Below the pieces are notes generated by a model that did not search any database, had not been told where the DNA came from, and saw only the letters and a list, made by a program, of their open reading frames with translations. The translations under genes and the position numbers were made by a program. A stretch of 37,309 nucleotides of DNA from Actinomycetota bacterium (GTDB taxonomy: Bacteria > Actinomycetota > Thermoleophilia > Gaiellales > Gaiellaceae): positions 1 to 37,309 of the forward strand of contig VAWR01000135.1 in assembly GCA_005885245.1 (NCBI GenBank), written 5' to 3'. Below are positions 24,458-32,155 of the stretch, piece after piece; position 1 is the stretch's first letter, and each line of letters opens with the position of its first letter.

Positions 24458-25860
24458 GCGGGCTGCCCATCCGCGTACGGCTGACGCTCGCGTTTGCGGC
24501 GGCTCTTGCGCTTCTGCTCGCGAGCGCCGGGCTGCTGCTCTACCAGCACCTCGGCCGCTCACTCGATTACGCGATCGACCAGGCCTTGCGCGCTCGCGCC
24601 GCAGACGTCGCCGCGCTCGTTGCGCAGGCGGATACGGGCCTGCGTGAGGCACCCCCGAACGCCTTCGTCTCCGCCGGAAACGACTTCGCGCAGGTGCTCG
24701 ACGCGCACGGGCATATCATCGACGAGACACCGGGCCTCGGTCGGACGCCACTGCTAGCCCGGGACCAAATCGCAAACGTCCACGCACGACCGCTGCCGAT
24801 CAAGCGCGCGTATCGCCGCAACGTGCCGGTCAGGCTCCTCGTGCTCCCTGTCCACGCACAGGACAAGCGCCTGCTCGTCGTGGTCGGCACCTCGCTCCGG
24901 TCACGCGACACTGCACTTGCCAGCCTGCGACGCGAGCTGGTCGTCGGCGGCCCGATCGCGCTCCTGCTCGTTTCTTTGATCGGCTACGCGCTCGCCGCCG
25001 GCGCCCTCCGCCCGGTCGAGCGTATGCGCGCACAAGCCGCGGCGCTCTCCGAAGCGCACCTCGACGAGCGGCTGCCAGTCCCCGCGGCGCGCGACGAGCT
25101 CGCCCGCCTCGGCAACACGCTCAACGACCTGCTCGCGAGACTCCGGACCGCGCTCGAGCGCGAACGGAGCTTCGTTGCGGACGCCAGCCACGAGCTGCGC
25201 ACGCCGCTCGCGCTGCTGCGCGCCGAGATCGAGCTCGCGCTCGACCAGCCACGCGAAAAGAACGAACTCGAAGGCGCGCTGCGCTCGGCCGCCGACGAGG
25301 TCGACAGGCTCTCGCAGCTCGCCGAGCACCTACTGCTACTCGCGCGACTCGACCGCGGAGCGCTCAGGATCCGCACCGCCTCCGCGGAGCTGACCGACGT
25401 GTTCGAAAGCCTCGCCGCCCGCTTCGACCAGCGCGCGCGTGCGGCAGGACGGCACATCCACGCCGACTCCGGCACCCACCTCCTCGCCGTCGATCGGGTG
25501 CGGCTCGAGCAAGCGCTCGCGAACCTGATCGAGAACGCGCTCCGCCACGGCAACGGCGACATCCGTCTCTACGCCGTCGAAGTGGGCAACGCGATCGAGC
25601 TGCACGTCGCCGACCACGGTCCGGGATTCCCCCCAGGCTTCCTCCACCACGCATTCGACCGCTTTAGCCGCGCAGACAACGCCCGAGGCGGAAGCGGCGC
25701 AGGCCTCGGCCTCGCGATCGTCGCCGAGATCGCAGCCGCCCACGGCGGCACAGCCGCGGCCGCCAACCGGCCGGAAGGCGGCGCAGACATCTGGCTCTCG
25801 ATACCGCTCGCGCACAATCGCCCGCAGCAAACGCGCAGTGTCACAACCGCATCGAGGTAA
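24454..25860 (+). CDS. Sensor histidine kinase with HAMP domain
   Basis: A 468-aa kinase partner of the OmpR-type regulator. The first helix (about residues 10-32) precedes an extracytoplasmic sensor of roughly 130 residues. A second helix (GPIALLLVSLIGYALAAGAL) leads into a HAMP linker. HisKA has SFVADASHELRTPLALLRAEIE with the phospho-His. The ATPase domain has the N-box ALANLIENALRHG, G1 VADHGPGFP, the F-box FDRFSRAD and G2 GSGAGLGLAIV. The GTG start at 24454 overlaps the regulator stop by 4 bp; reading frames opening further upstream run inside the regulator gene. The signal is unknown, possibly envelope-related given the secreted neighbour. Confidence 0.94.
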   Translation: MSGLPIRVRLTLAFAAALALLLASAGLLLYQHLGRSLDYAIDQALRARAADVAALVAQADTGLREAPPNAFVSAGNDFAQVLDAHGHIIDETPGLGRTPLLARDQIANVHARPLPIKRAYRRNVPVRLLVLPVHAQDKRLLVVVGTSLRSRDTALASLRRELVVGGPIALLLVSLIGYALAAGALRPVERMRAQAAALSEAHLDERLPVPAARDELARLGNTLNDLLARLRTALERERSFVADASHELRTPLALLRAEIELALDQPREKNELEGALRSAADEVDRLSQLAEHLLLLARLDRGALRIRTASAELTDVFESLAARFDQRARAAGRHIHADSGTHLLAVDRVRLEQALANLIENALRHGNGDIRLYAVEVGNAIELHVADHGPGFPPGFLHHAFDRFSRADNARGGSGAGLGLAIVAEIAAAHGGTAAAANRPEGGADIWLSIPLAHNRPQQTRSVTTASR

Positions 25861-26080
25861 CCAGGCGCTCGGCGGCGCCGACACGGGTTCATCGTCGTGA
25901 TCAGCCGCGCTCACGTCCCCTCAGCAACAAAACGTCTGTCGAAGCCGGCGGTCGCCGCGGACCGCGACACGTTCGTCGCCGCTCAACTGAGGCATTTTGC
26001 ACAGCACGAAGCCCTCGAAAAATGGCTCGCGCCGACGCAGCCGTGCCGCCCTCGCGATGCACGGGGGGTGCACGCCCAAA
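25861..26080. other. Gene-free stretch between kinase and rnpB
   Basis: About 220 bp. A 75-codon open frame crosses it (25897-26124) but ends inside rnpB, has no ribosome site and shows no recognisable domain. If the flanking rnpB repeat marks an integrated element, this would be its inner border. Confidence 0.3.
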
Positions 26081-26107
26081 TAGAAACCCCTGCATTTGCA
26101 GGGGTTT
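26080..26107 (-). terminator. rnpB intrinsic terminator
   Basis: A 10-bp hairpin, AAACCCCTGC (26084-26093) and GCAGGGGTTT (26098-26107). On the minus strand it is followed by CTATTT. It lies immediately after the rnpB P1 strand, the expected place. Confidence 0.85.
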
Positions 26108-26438
26108 CCTTAGCAGGCCTGTAAGCCGGATTCTGTTTGTGGTGACCATCCATCTGTGCAGCAACCCGGTCCCTCGGCGGGCCGCCTGCTGGCGGGACCT
26201 GTTTGCCTTGCACCGGACGGGGTTTGGCTAGCCGCCGTGTCGCCACGACGCTGGTGGGCTCTTACCCCACCTTTTCACCCTTACCTTCAGCGTCTCCGGA
26301 GAATCGCTGCCGGCGGTCTCCTTTCTGTGCCACTTTCCGTCGGCTTTCGCCGCCTGGGTCGCCCCAGCGTCCTGCCCTGCGGTGTCCGGACTTTCCTCGA
26401 GCCTGAGCCTTCCGACCCGCGGTCACCCGGCCTGCGAG
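26108..26438 (-). ncRNA. rnpB: RNase P RNA (bacterial type A)
   Basis: The catalytic RNA that trims the 5' leader from pre-tRNAs. On the minus strand the 5' P1 strand GCAGGCC (26435-26429) pairs with GGCCTGC at the 3' end (26119-26113). The hallmark GAGGAAAGTCCGG lies near 26397-26385. GGTAAGGGTGAAA and GGTAAGAGC of the specificity domain follow, then CAGAATCCGGCTTAC near the 3' end; together they form P4 with its bulged U. About 330 nt, slightly short for type A. The 5' end overlaps the last codons of the zinc ribbon gene, and the 3' 29 nt are duplicated at 22887-22915. Ends are approximate. Confidence 0.95.
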
Positions 26439-26626
26439 TCGAATTGTAGCTGCGCCTGTTCCGAACCGGACTCCGCGCGGAGCGTCGCGTTGCACTCCGG
26501 ACACGTGATCAGCCCGCCGGCGTGCAGGACGAACTCGCCGCAGACGAGGCACTCGAGGCTCGCGCCTCGGAGCAGCGCCTGGAGCTCCTGCTCGAGCGTC
26601 CGGTGGAGGGGCGCCACGGATGTCAC
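26423..26626 (-). CDS. Small zinc ribbon protein downstream of lexA
   Basis: A 67-aa protein with two CxxC knuckles, CLVC (26-29) and CPEC (42-45), the pattern of a one-zinc ribbon. A short N-terminal helix (HRTLEQELQALLRG) precedes it. Its GTG start overlaps the lexA stop (GTGA), so it is probably translated with lexA and shares SOS control. The last ~5 codons overlap the 5' end of rnpB. The function is unknown; zinc ribbons of this size often bind nucleic acid or other proteins. Confidence 0.75.
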   Translation of the reverse strand: MTSVAPLHRTLEQELQALLRGASLECLVCGEFVLHAGGLITCPECNATLRAESGSEQAQLQFDSQAG

Positions 26627-27234
26627 AGCTGCCGGAATACCCCCGTGACACGTCCCAGGATCTGGACGTGCTCCGGATAGATGGGCTCGAGGGCGTCGTT
26701 TTCGGGCTGAAGCCGGATGCGATCCGACTCGCGGAAGAACCGCTTGACCGTCGCCTCGTCGGCAGATTCGTCGTCGCCGGCGAGCGCAACCACGATCTCG
26801 CCGTTGCGAGCGTCCTGCGTCCTCTGCACCACCACGATGTCGCCGTCGAGGATGCCGGCGTTCACCATCGACTCGCCCTTCACCCGCAGGAGGAAGTCTC
26901 CGCGGAGGGTTTCCGGCACCGCCAGATGGTCCTCGACGTTGTGCTCGGCGAGCAGCGGCCCACCTGCGGCGATCTGCCCGACGAGGGGCAGCTTGTCGAG
27001 TGCTCCGGACGGGGCCTCGCGGCGCTCTCGGCCGACGAGCTCGAGCGCGCGCGGCTTGGTCGGATCACGCTTGAGCAATCCAGATCGTTCCAGGTTCGCC
27101 AGGTGCGCGTGTACGGTCGAGGGCGAAGCCAGCCCCACCGCCTCACCGATCTCCCGCACGGTCGGCGGGTAGCCGTGGGTGTCGACGTAGTCGACGAGGA
27201 AGTCCCAGATCTCCTGCTGTCGTCCCGTCAGCAT
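26623..27234 (-). CDS. lexA: LexA repressor, SOS regulator
   Basis: A 203-aa self-cleaving repressor. The N-terminal winged helix-turn-helix (TGRQQEIWDFLVDYVDTHGYPPTVREIGEAVGLASPSTVHAHL) binds CGAAC-N4-GTTCG boxes. The cleavage site is the Ala-Gly in GQIAAGGPLLAE. The Ser/Lys dyad is the Ser in VKGESM and the Lys in ATVKRF. RecA-stimulated cleavage relieves repression. A LexA box sits 22 bp upstream of the ATG at 27234, indicating autorepression. It is followed by the zinc ribbon gene in an overlapping arrangement, then rnpB. A second LexA box in this window precedes the fusion nuclease. Confidence 0.97.
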   Translation of the reverse strand: MLTGRQQEIWDFLVDYVDTHGYPPTVREIGEAVGLASPSTVHAHLANLERSGLLKRDPTKPRALELVGRERREAPSGALDKLPLVGQIAAGGPLLAEHNVEDHLAVPETLRGDFLLRVKGESMVNAGILDGDIVVVQRTQDARNGEIVVALAGDDESADEATVKRFFRESDRIRLQPENDALEPIYPEHVQILGRVTGVFRQL

Positions 27235-27256
27235 CTCGCCTCCAGGGGTTGGGTAT

Positions 27257-27270
27257 CGAACGTGTGTTCG
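27257..27270 (-). promoter_or_regulatory. LexA (SOS) box upstream of lexA
   Basis: CGAACGTGTGTTCG, a palindrome of the actinobacterial LexA type with arms CGAAC and GTTCG. It lies 22 bp before the lexA start. Autoregulation of lexA through such a site is well established in the phylum. Confidence 0.92.
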
Positions 27271-27329
27271 CCACCCAGGCTAGAGATCCTCCCGGACGTT
27301 GTCAAACCCGTCAGACCTGAACATCCGCC

Positions 27330-27431
27330 GCGGATGCCGGCTTCGCCGGCGTCCGCCGCTACGGCAGCGAATCGAAACCCGATACCACCGAAGTCATCAT
27401 GACCCCGCGAAGCGGGGTCGGACTTCGGTGG
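27330..27431. repeat. Composite palindromic element, copy 2 (after tRNA-Leu)
   Basis: A 12-bp hairpin with TTC loop (27330-27341/27345-27356, one G-T pair), then 28 nt, then a two-tier palindrome. The outer arms are CCACCGAAGTC (27385-27395) and GACTTCGGTGG (27421-27431). The bulge is ATCAT and the inner arms are GACCCCGC/GCGGGGTC around GAA. Same layout as 12945-13042 and 27982-28077. It begins 4 bp past the 3' end of tRNA-Leu on the minus strand and may also serve as its terminator. Confidence 0.7.
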
Positions 27432-27435
27432 TGAG

Positions 27436-27521
27436 TGCGCTGGAGAGGACTTGAACCTCCACGGCCTTTGAAGGCCACTAGGCCCTCAACCTAGCGCGTC
27501 TACCAATTCCGCCACCAGCGC
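27436..27521 (-). tRNA. tRNA-Leu (anticodon GAG)
   Basis: An 86-nt tRNA with a long variable arm, as in class II leucine tRNAs. The acceptor strands GCGCTGG/CCAGCGC pair perfectly. The anticodon stem CTAGG/CCTAG surrounds the loop TTGAGGG, giving GAG at 27487-27485, which reads CUC and CUU. The T arm contains GGTTCAAGTCC. CCA is not encoded after the discriminator A. Confidence 0.96.
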
Positions 27522-27598
27522 CTGAGGGAACGCCAGTGTAGCGGCAGCGCGCACAGCTATTCGCGCGGCGAGCCTCGCGTGAGCGCGATCTTCGATCC

Positions 27599-27906
27599 TC
27601 AGTGCTGACGCGTCTGAAGTCGGGACACTTCGCGCGACCCACGCTCCACGACGTCTCGAAGGAGTGCCTGATCCGGCGTTCGGTTCTCCATCAGCCGACC
27701 CAGTTCGTGAAGGCTGAGCGACGCATACTCCAAGTGCTTAGGACCCTCGAGACGCGGCGCGTCGAGGTCCCCGTCGACTCGACCAGGTAATCGATCTCCC
27801 GCCGCAAGATGCCATCGCTGCCCCTCCACTCGATTTCTCCGAGTCGTCGGTGGACGAATGCACGACCCTCGCCGTTAACGATTACCGCGCCGACCACGAG
27901 CGCCAC
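27599..27906 (-). pseudogene. Broken Nudix hydrolase gene (internal deletion plus frameshift)
   Basis: The N-terminal part (VALVVGAVIVNGEGRAFVHRR, GTG start at 27906) reads like a Nudix hydrolase first strand. It jumps straight to a late-domain sequence (GEIEWRGSDGILRREIDYLVE), so the Nudix box itself, roughly 70 residues, is missing. After YLVE the sense continues only in another frame as VDGDLDAPRLEGPKHLEYASLSLHELGRLMENRTPDQ. Adding one G (GAGTCGAC to GAGGTCGAC) near 27782 would restore it. Two independent lesions make this a decayed gene. The homologue judgement rests on pattern memory of Nudix sequences, not on a search. Confidence 0.65.
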
Positions 27907-27981
27907 GCGATGACGCTAACGAGTGGTCGAGGCCCAGGCCGCTGCCGTCTAGGCTTCCGTTCGTGCCTGAGACTTTTCGCC

Positions 27982-28077
27982 GCAGGGCCGGGCTTTGCCC
28001 GGCCCTGCTCACTCCGGCCAGATTCCAAGCAGTCGGCGCGAAGTCATCATGCGAGCGCAGCGAGCGGACTTCACGCC
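27982..28077. repeat. Composite palindromic element, copy 3 (before tldD)
   Basis: A perfect 12-bp hairpin with TTT loop (27982-27993/27997-28008), then 26 nt. A palindrome follows with outer arms GGCG-C-GAAGTC (28035-28045) and GACTTC-A-CGCC (28067-28077) and an ATCAT bulge. Its inner core (GCGAGCGCAGCGAGCG) does not form a clean stem. It ends 5 bp before the tldD start, so in this copy it cannot be a terminator of an adjacent minus-strand gene. Confidence 0.65.
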
Positions 28078-28082
28078 GCTGA

Positions 28083-29516
28083 ATGCGTGAACTCTGTGCA
28101 GCCGCGCTCGATGCGGCAACCGCGGCTGGAGCGGAGTACGCGGATGCGCGGGTCGTCCTCAAGCGCGACCAGCTCGTGGCGACGAAGAACGGACGCGTCG
28201 AGCGCATCTCGGATTCCGAGAGCGAAGGGATCGGGGTCCGCGTGCTCGTCGGGGGCGCCTGGGGATTTGCCTGCGATCGGCGACTGAGTCTCGAGGGAGC
28301 GCGTGAGGCTGCGCTCCGCGCGTGCACGTTCGCGCGCGCTGCGGCCGGCCGGCACTCGCGCCGGCTCGCCCCGCTGGAGCCGCGGACCGGAACGCATCGC
28401 ACGCCGATCGAGCGCGATCCCTTCGACGTGCCGATCTCCGACAAGATCGATCTGTGCCTGCGCGCGGACGAGGCGTTGGCGGGAGCCGACGTCCTCGTCC
28501 GCCAGACGATGGTGCGGGCGCAGCGGGAGCACAAGCTGCTCCTCACCTCGGAGGGAACGGAGGTCGAGCAGGAGCTCATCGAGTCCGGCGGAGGGATCGA
28601 TTGCGCCGCCGCTCGTGACGGCGTGTTCCAGACCCGCAGCTATCCGAGCGCCCATGTCGGGTCGAGCTGCCAGTCGGGCTGGGAATACGTCGAAGGGCTC
28701 GATCTCGTCAGCGAGGGACCCCGCGTCGCGGAACAGGCGGCTGCGCTCGTGCGAGCCGACGAGTGCCCGACCGCGCTCACGACCGTCGTCCTCGACGGCG
28801 ACCAGGTCGCGCTCCAGGTGCACGAGTCCGTCGGCCATCCGATCGAGCTCGATCGCGTCTACGGAACCGAGGCGTCGTACGCCGGCACGAGCTTCTTGAA
28901 GCCGGACGATCTCGGGTCGCTGCGCTATGGCTCCGAACTGATGAACATCACGGCCGATCCGACCACGCGCGGCGGGCTCGGCAGCTTCGGATTCGACGAC
29001 GAGGGCGTTCCCGCTGCTCCTGTTCCAGTCGTGGAGGCAGGGTTGCTGACCGGCTTTCTGACCTCGCGCGAAACGGCCGCACGGATTGGCGCGGGCACGG
29101 GCGGGTCGATGCGGGCAGACGGCTGGAATCGCATGCCGCTCGTCCGGATGAGCAACCTCCACCTGGAGCCGGGCGAGGGCGACCTGGACGACTTGCTCGC
29201 CGATGTGGACGAAGGCGTCTACATGGAGACGAACCGCAGCTGGTCGATCGACGACAAACGCCTCAACTTCCAGTTCGGCACGCAGATCGCCTGGGAGATC
29301 AAGGGAGGACGACTTGGCCGCATGCTGCGCGACGCGACGTACACGGGAATCACGCCCGAGTTCTGGGGTGGACTCGACGCCGTCGCGGGCGCCGACTCCT
29401 GGCGACTGTACGGCTTGACGAATTGCGGCAAGGGCCAACCGGGCCAAAGCGCGCACGTGTCGCACGGCGCAGCGCCTGCGCGATTCCTGAACGTCCAGGT
29501 CGGAGTTCGCAGGTGA
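28083..29516 (+). CDS. tldD: Metalloprotease TldD
   Basis: A 477-aa catalytic subunit of the TldD/TldE protease, which degrades short unfolded peptides and matures some ribosomally made peptides. The zinc motif HExxxH appears as VHESVGHPIELD (about residue 246). GGSMRADGWNRMPLVRMSNLHLEPG and the C-terminal TNCGKGQPGQSAHVSHGA, where a second zinc ligand region lies, are also typical. ATG start at 28083 without an obvious ribosome site, directly behind a palindromic element. The stop overlaps the tldE start by 4 bp. Its own peptide substrates are not visible nearby. Confidence 0.95.
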   Translation: MRELCAAALDAATAAGAEYADARVVLKRDQLVATKNGRVERISDSESEGIGVRVLVGGAWGFACDRRLSLEGAREAALRACTFARAAAGRHSRRLAPLEPRTGTHRTPIERDPFDVPISDKIDLCLRADEALAGADVLVRQTMVRAQREHKLLLTSEGTEVEQELIESGGGIDCAAARDGVFQTRSYPSAHVGSSCQSGWEYVEGLDLVSEGPRVAEQAAALVRADECPTALTTVVLDGDQVALQVHESVGHPIELDRVYGTEASYAGTSFLKPDDLGSLRYGSELMNITADPTTRGGLGSFGFDDEGVPAAPVPVVEAGLLTGFLTSRETAARIGAGTGGSMRADGWNRMPLVRMSNLHLEPGEGDLDDLLADVDEGVYMETNRSWSIDDKRLNFQFGTQIAWEIKGGRLGRMLRDATYTGITPEFWGGLDAVAGADSWRLYGLTNCGKGQPGQSAHVSHGAAPARFLNVQVGVRR

Positions 29517-30871
29517 ACGCACGTGAGGTCGCCCGCGCGGCGCTCGAAGCCGCGGACGGTGAAGCGGAGGCGGTCGCGCAGGTCGAGAGCTCCGGGCTCG
29601 CACGCTTCGCCGGCTCCGAGGTTCACCAGCCCACGTTGATCGAGAACGCCGTCGTCACGCTCCGGGTCGTCAACGACGGTCGCACAGGAGTCGCCACGAC
29701 GAACAGGCTCGACGCGGACGGCCTGGCCGAGCTTGCGCGTCGCGCTGCCGAGGCGGCAGAGAGCGCGCCGCCCGACGATACGTTTCCCGGTCTCGCGCCT
29801 CCGGGCGATCCGGCCGAGGTGGACGGCTACGACGAAGAGACCGCCGGCCTGGGGCCGGACGAGCAGGCCCGCCGTGCCGCCGCCGCGATCGAAGCGAGCG
29901 GCGACTTTCCCGTCTACGGGTTCTTCACGAGTGCGGTCTCGGATCTGGCGATTGCCTCTTCTACCGGGCTCTCGGTCGACCAGCGGATGACCGACGCCAG
30001 CGCTCTCGTGGTCGCGGCCGACGACGCCGGATCGGGATACGCGGAACAGACGGCCTGGCGCGCCGGGGCGATCGATCCCGCGGCCGTGACGCGGGAGGCG
30101 ACGGAGAAGGCAGAGCGAACGAAGGACGCGCGCGAGATCGAACCGGGGGTGTACCGCGCCGTACTAGAGCCCTATGCGTTCGCCGAACTCCTGCAGTACT
30201 TCTCCTATGACTCGCTCGGCGCCCTGGGCCTGCTCGAGGAACGCAGCTACTTCACGGGCAGGCTCGGCCAAAAGGTTTTCGACGAGAAGATCTCGATCGC
30301 GGACGACGCCCTCGATCCGCACGGGTTGCCGAAGGCGTTCGACTTCGAAGGGACGCCGAAGCAACGCGTGGAGCTCGTCGAGCAGGGCGTGGCGCGCGCA
30401 GTCGTGTGGGATCGCACGACCGCCGCCCAGGCAAAGAACAGCGCGCGGTCGACCGGCCATGCGCCGCCCGCGGAATCGCGCGACTGGGGCCCTCTTCCGT
30501 ACGCGCTCTCCGTCGCCCCGGGAGACGCGCCGAGCGTCGAGGACCTGGCTCAGCTCGTCGGGGACGGTCTCTACATCACGCGCCTGCACTATCTCGGGGT
30601 CGTGCACCCACGTGAAGGCGTGGTGACGGGCATGACGCGTGACGGCACGTTTCGCATCCGGGACGGCAAGATCGCCGAGCCGCTCGTGAACCTCCGCTTC
30701 ACCGTGGCGGTCCCGGAGTTCCTGCAGGAGGTCTACGGGCTCACGAGTCAATCTGCGCTCGTGAACTCGCAGAACTTCTACGGCGAGCGCTATCCGTACG
30801 GCGTGATGGTTCCCGCGGTCGCGTCGGCAAGGTTCGCGATCACGGGCCTCGGCTCGAAGCCCGGGATCTGA
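29513..30871 (+). CDS. tldE: TldE/PmbA, non-catalytic partner of TldD
   Basis: A 452-aa member of the same fold as TldD but without HExxxH, so it acts as structural partner in the heterodimer. Recognisable parts are TLRVVNDGRTGVATTNRLD, DAREIEPGVYRAVLEPYAFAELL, GLPKAFDFEGTPKQRVELVEQGVA and the C-terminal region VEDLAQLVGDGLYITRLHYLGVVHPREGVVTGM. The GTG start at 29513 overlaps the tldD stop (GTGA); a longer frame open from 28763 is only read-through inside tldD. The 3' end overlaps the convergent SBP-like gene by 32 bp. Confidence 0.95.
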   Translation: MNAREVARAALEAADGEAEAVAQVESSGLARFAGSEVHQPTLIENAVVTLRVVNDGRTGVATTNRLDADGLAELARRAAEAAESAPPDDTFPGLAPPGDPAEVDGYDEETAGLGPDEQARRAAAAIEASGDFPVYGFFTSAVSDLAIASSTGLSVDQRMTDASALVVAADDAGSGYAEQTAWRAGAIDPAAVTREATEKAERTKDAREIEPGVYRAVLEPYAFAELLQYFSYDSLGALGLLEERSYFTGRLGQKVFDEKISIADDALDPHGLPKAFDFEGTPKQRVELVEQGVARAVVWDRTTAAQAKNSARSTGHAPPAESRDWGPLPYALSVAPGDAPSVEDLAQLVGDGLYITRLHYLGVVHPREGVVTGMTRDGTFRIRDGKIAEPLVNLRFTVAVPEFLQEVYGLTSQSALVNSQNFYGERYPYGVMVPAVASARFAITGLGSKPGI

Positions 30872-32126
30872 TCGCCGTGTAATCGACGTTCCCGAGGACA
30901 TCCTCGCGCCAGCCCTCGAGCCGCGGCGAGACGAGGCGTGCATCGACGACCCAGGAGATCGGGACCACGGCCGCGGTCTGCCGGAGTCGGTCGTCGAGTC
31001 GTTTCAGGTCTTCCTTCTGGTCGGTCACCGCAAGGGCATGCACGAGCCCGGACCGCGAGCCGACCCCGTCCCGCAGGGCAAGCTCGGCCAGGATCGCTTC
31101 CGCTTGCGGATAGACGGCAAGCAGCCGGCGAAACGACGCGTCGGCCCGTGAAGACTCGCCGGTGAGCCGCGGGCCAAGGCCGAGGTCGCGCCAGCCCGCA
31201 TACAACAGCCTCGCCCCGAAGCGCAGGACCGGGTCGGGAGGAACCGCAATCCGCACGAGCACGCGCGGCAAGGAAGGAATCCCATGCGTCGCCTGCCGGA
31301 AGCGGCCGGGATCCGCGCCGGGCCCCGCACCGACGAGGCCGAACGCGCTCGCGCCGTCCTGTTCAGGAACGAGCTGTTCGTAGTCCGTCCGGTCGGCGGT
31401 CTGCCAGTACGCTCGGCGGAGCTCGGGATCGACGCTGTGGAACACGACCAGATCGAGCCCGAGGAGCCTGCGAGTGCGGACCTGGTCCCGTAAGGCCGGA
31501 TTGTCCTCGTCGGCTGCGACGTCCCCGAGCGGAACCGGCGTCTCGTCGAGCTGCCCGCGGCGGAACGCGCGCATCGCGGCATACGCGCCTAGTCGTTGGA
31601 AGACCACGGTCAGCTCAGGGCTGCGGACGACGACGCGCCTGGCGGAACCGCTGACGAGACGAAACGGACCCGCGACGAAGCGAGGCGCAGCAGCGACGAC
31701 CGTCAGCGCGTAGGGAAACCGCCGCCACGCGAAGCGCAGGTGGATGCGCAGGCGCGTCGCCGTGTCCGCCGAGATTCTGGTCGCGTCCGCAAAGAGCCAG
31801 CGGGACGGGGCGTCCTTCAGCCGCGCGACCCGCCGCAACGCGGCTGCGATGGAAGGCGCGGCGCTGCACGTGAAGGTCCAGTCGCGAAAATCGGGGGACG
31901 CCTTCCAGGCGCTGCACAGTCCAGGCGCGACCGCTCCGGTCGCAGGGTCGGTGCGGAGGGGCGTCGCGTACAATGCACGCGCGATCGTGGTCTCGTCGCG
32001 GCCGTCGGCCAGCGCAGGATCGAGCGGCCAGCGAAAGCTCGTCAGGGCCACGCGCACGACGTTCGGCGGGCCGGAGGCAATCGGCTCGACGGCGGGTGCG
32101 GCGTGCTTCGAGCCGCAGCCCCCCAT
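30840..32126 (-). CDS. Extracellular solute-binding family 5-like lipoprotein
   Basis: A 428-aa protein resembling a shortened SBP_bac_5: VRVALTSFRWPLDPALADGRDETTIARALYATPL near the start and repeated SBP-type strands later. No permease or ATPase genes lie beside it. The ATG at 32126 puts a lipobox cysteine (VMGGC) at residue 4, too near for a signal peptide. The frame continues upstream as HRALPRAEVAALCVAAALV, a good lipoprotein signal, but has no ATG/GTG/TTG; the nearest fitting codons are CTG (32186) and GTA (32159), with the longer one inside secG. The start is therefore unresolved. The 3' end overlaps tldE by 32 bp. The ligand is unknown. Confidence 0.75.
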   Translation of the reverse strand: MGGCGSKHAAPAVEPIASGPPNVVRVALTSFRWPLDPALADGRDETTIARALYATPLRTDPATGAVAPGLCSAWKASPDFRDWTFTCSAAPSIAAALRRVARLKDAPSRWLFADATRISADTATRLRIHLRFAWRRFPYALTVVAAAPRFVAGPFRLVSGSARRVVVRSPELTVVFQRLGAYAAMRAFRRGQLDETPVPLGDVAADEDNPALRDQVRTRRLLGLDLVVFHSVDPELRRAYWQTADRTDYEQLVPEQDGASAFGLVGAGPGADPGRFRQATHGIPSLPRVLVRIAVPPDPVLRFGARLLYAGWRDLGLGPRLTGESSRADASFRRLLAVYPQAEAILAELALRDGVGSRSGLVHALAVTDQKEDLKRLDDRLRQTAAVVPISWVVDARLVSPRLEGWREDVLGNVDYTAIRSRASSRGP

Positions 32127-32155
32127 GACGAGCGCGGCGGCGACGCAGAGCGCCG

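Noticed and set aside
25897-26124. A 75-codon gene after the kinase
   Set aside because: It runs into rnpB and its terminator on the opposite strand, lacks a ribosome site and has no recognisable similarity.
28071-29603. A 510-codon open frame on the minus strand
   Set aside because: Antisense shadow of tldD; composition Arg/Ala/His-rich with no recognisable motif, while tldD carries its zinc motif and partner gene.
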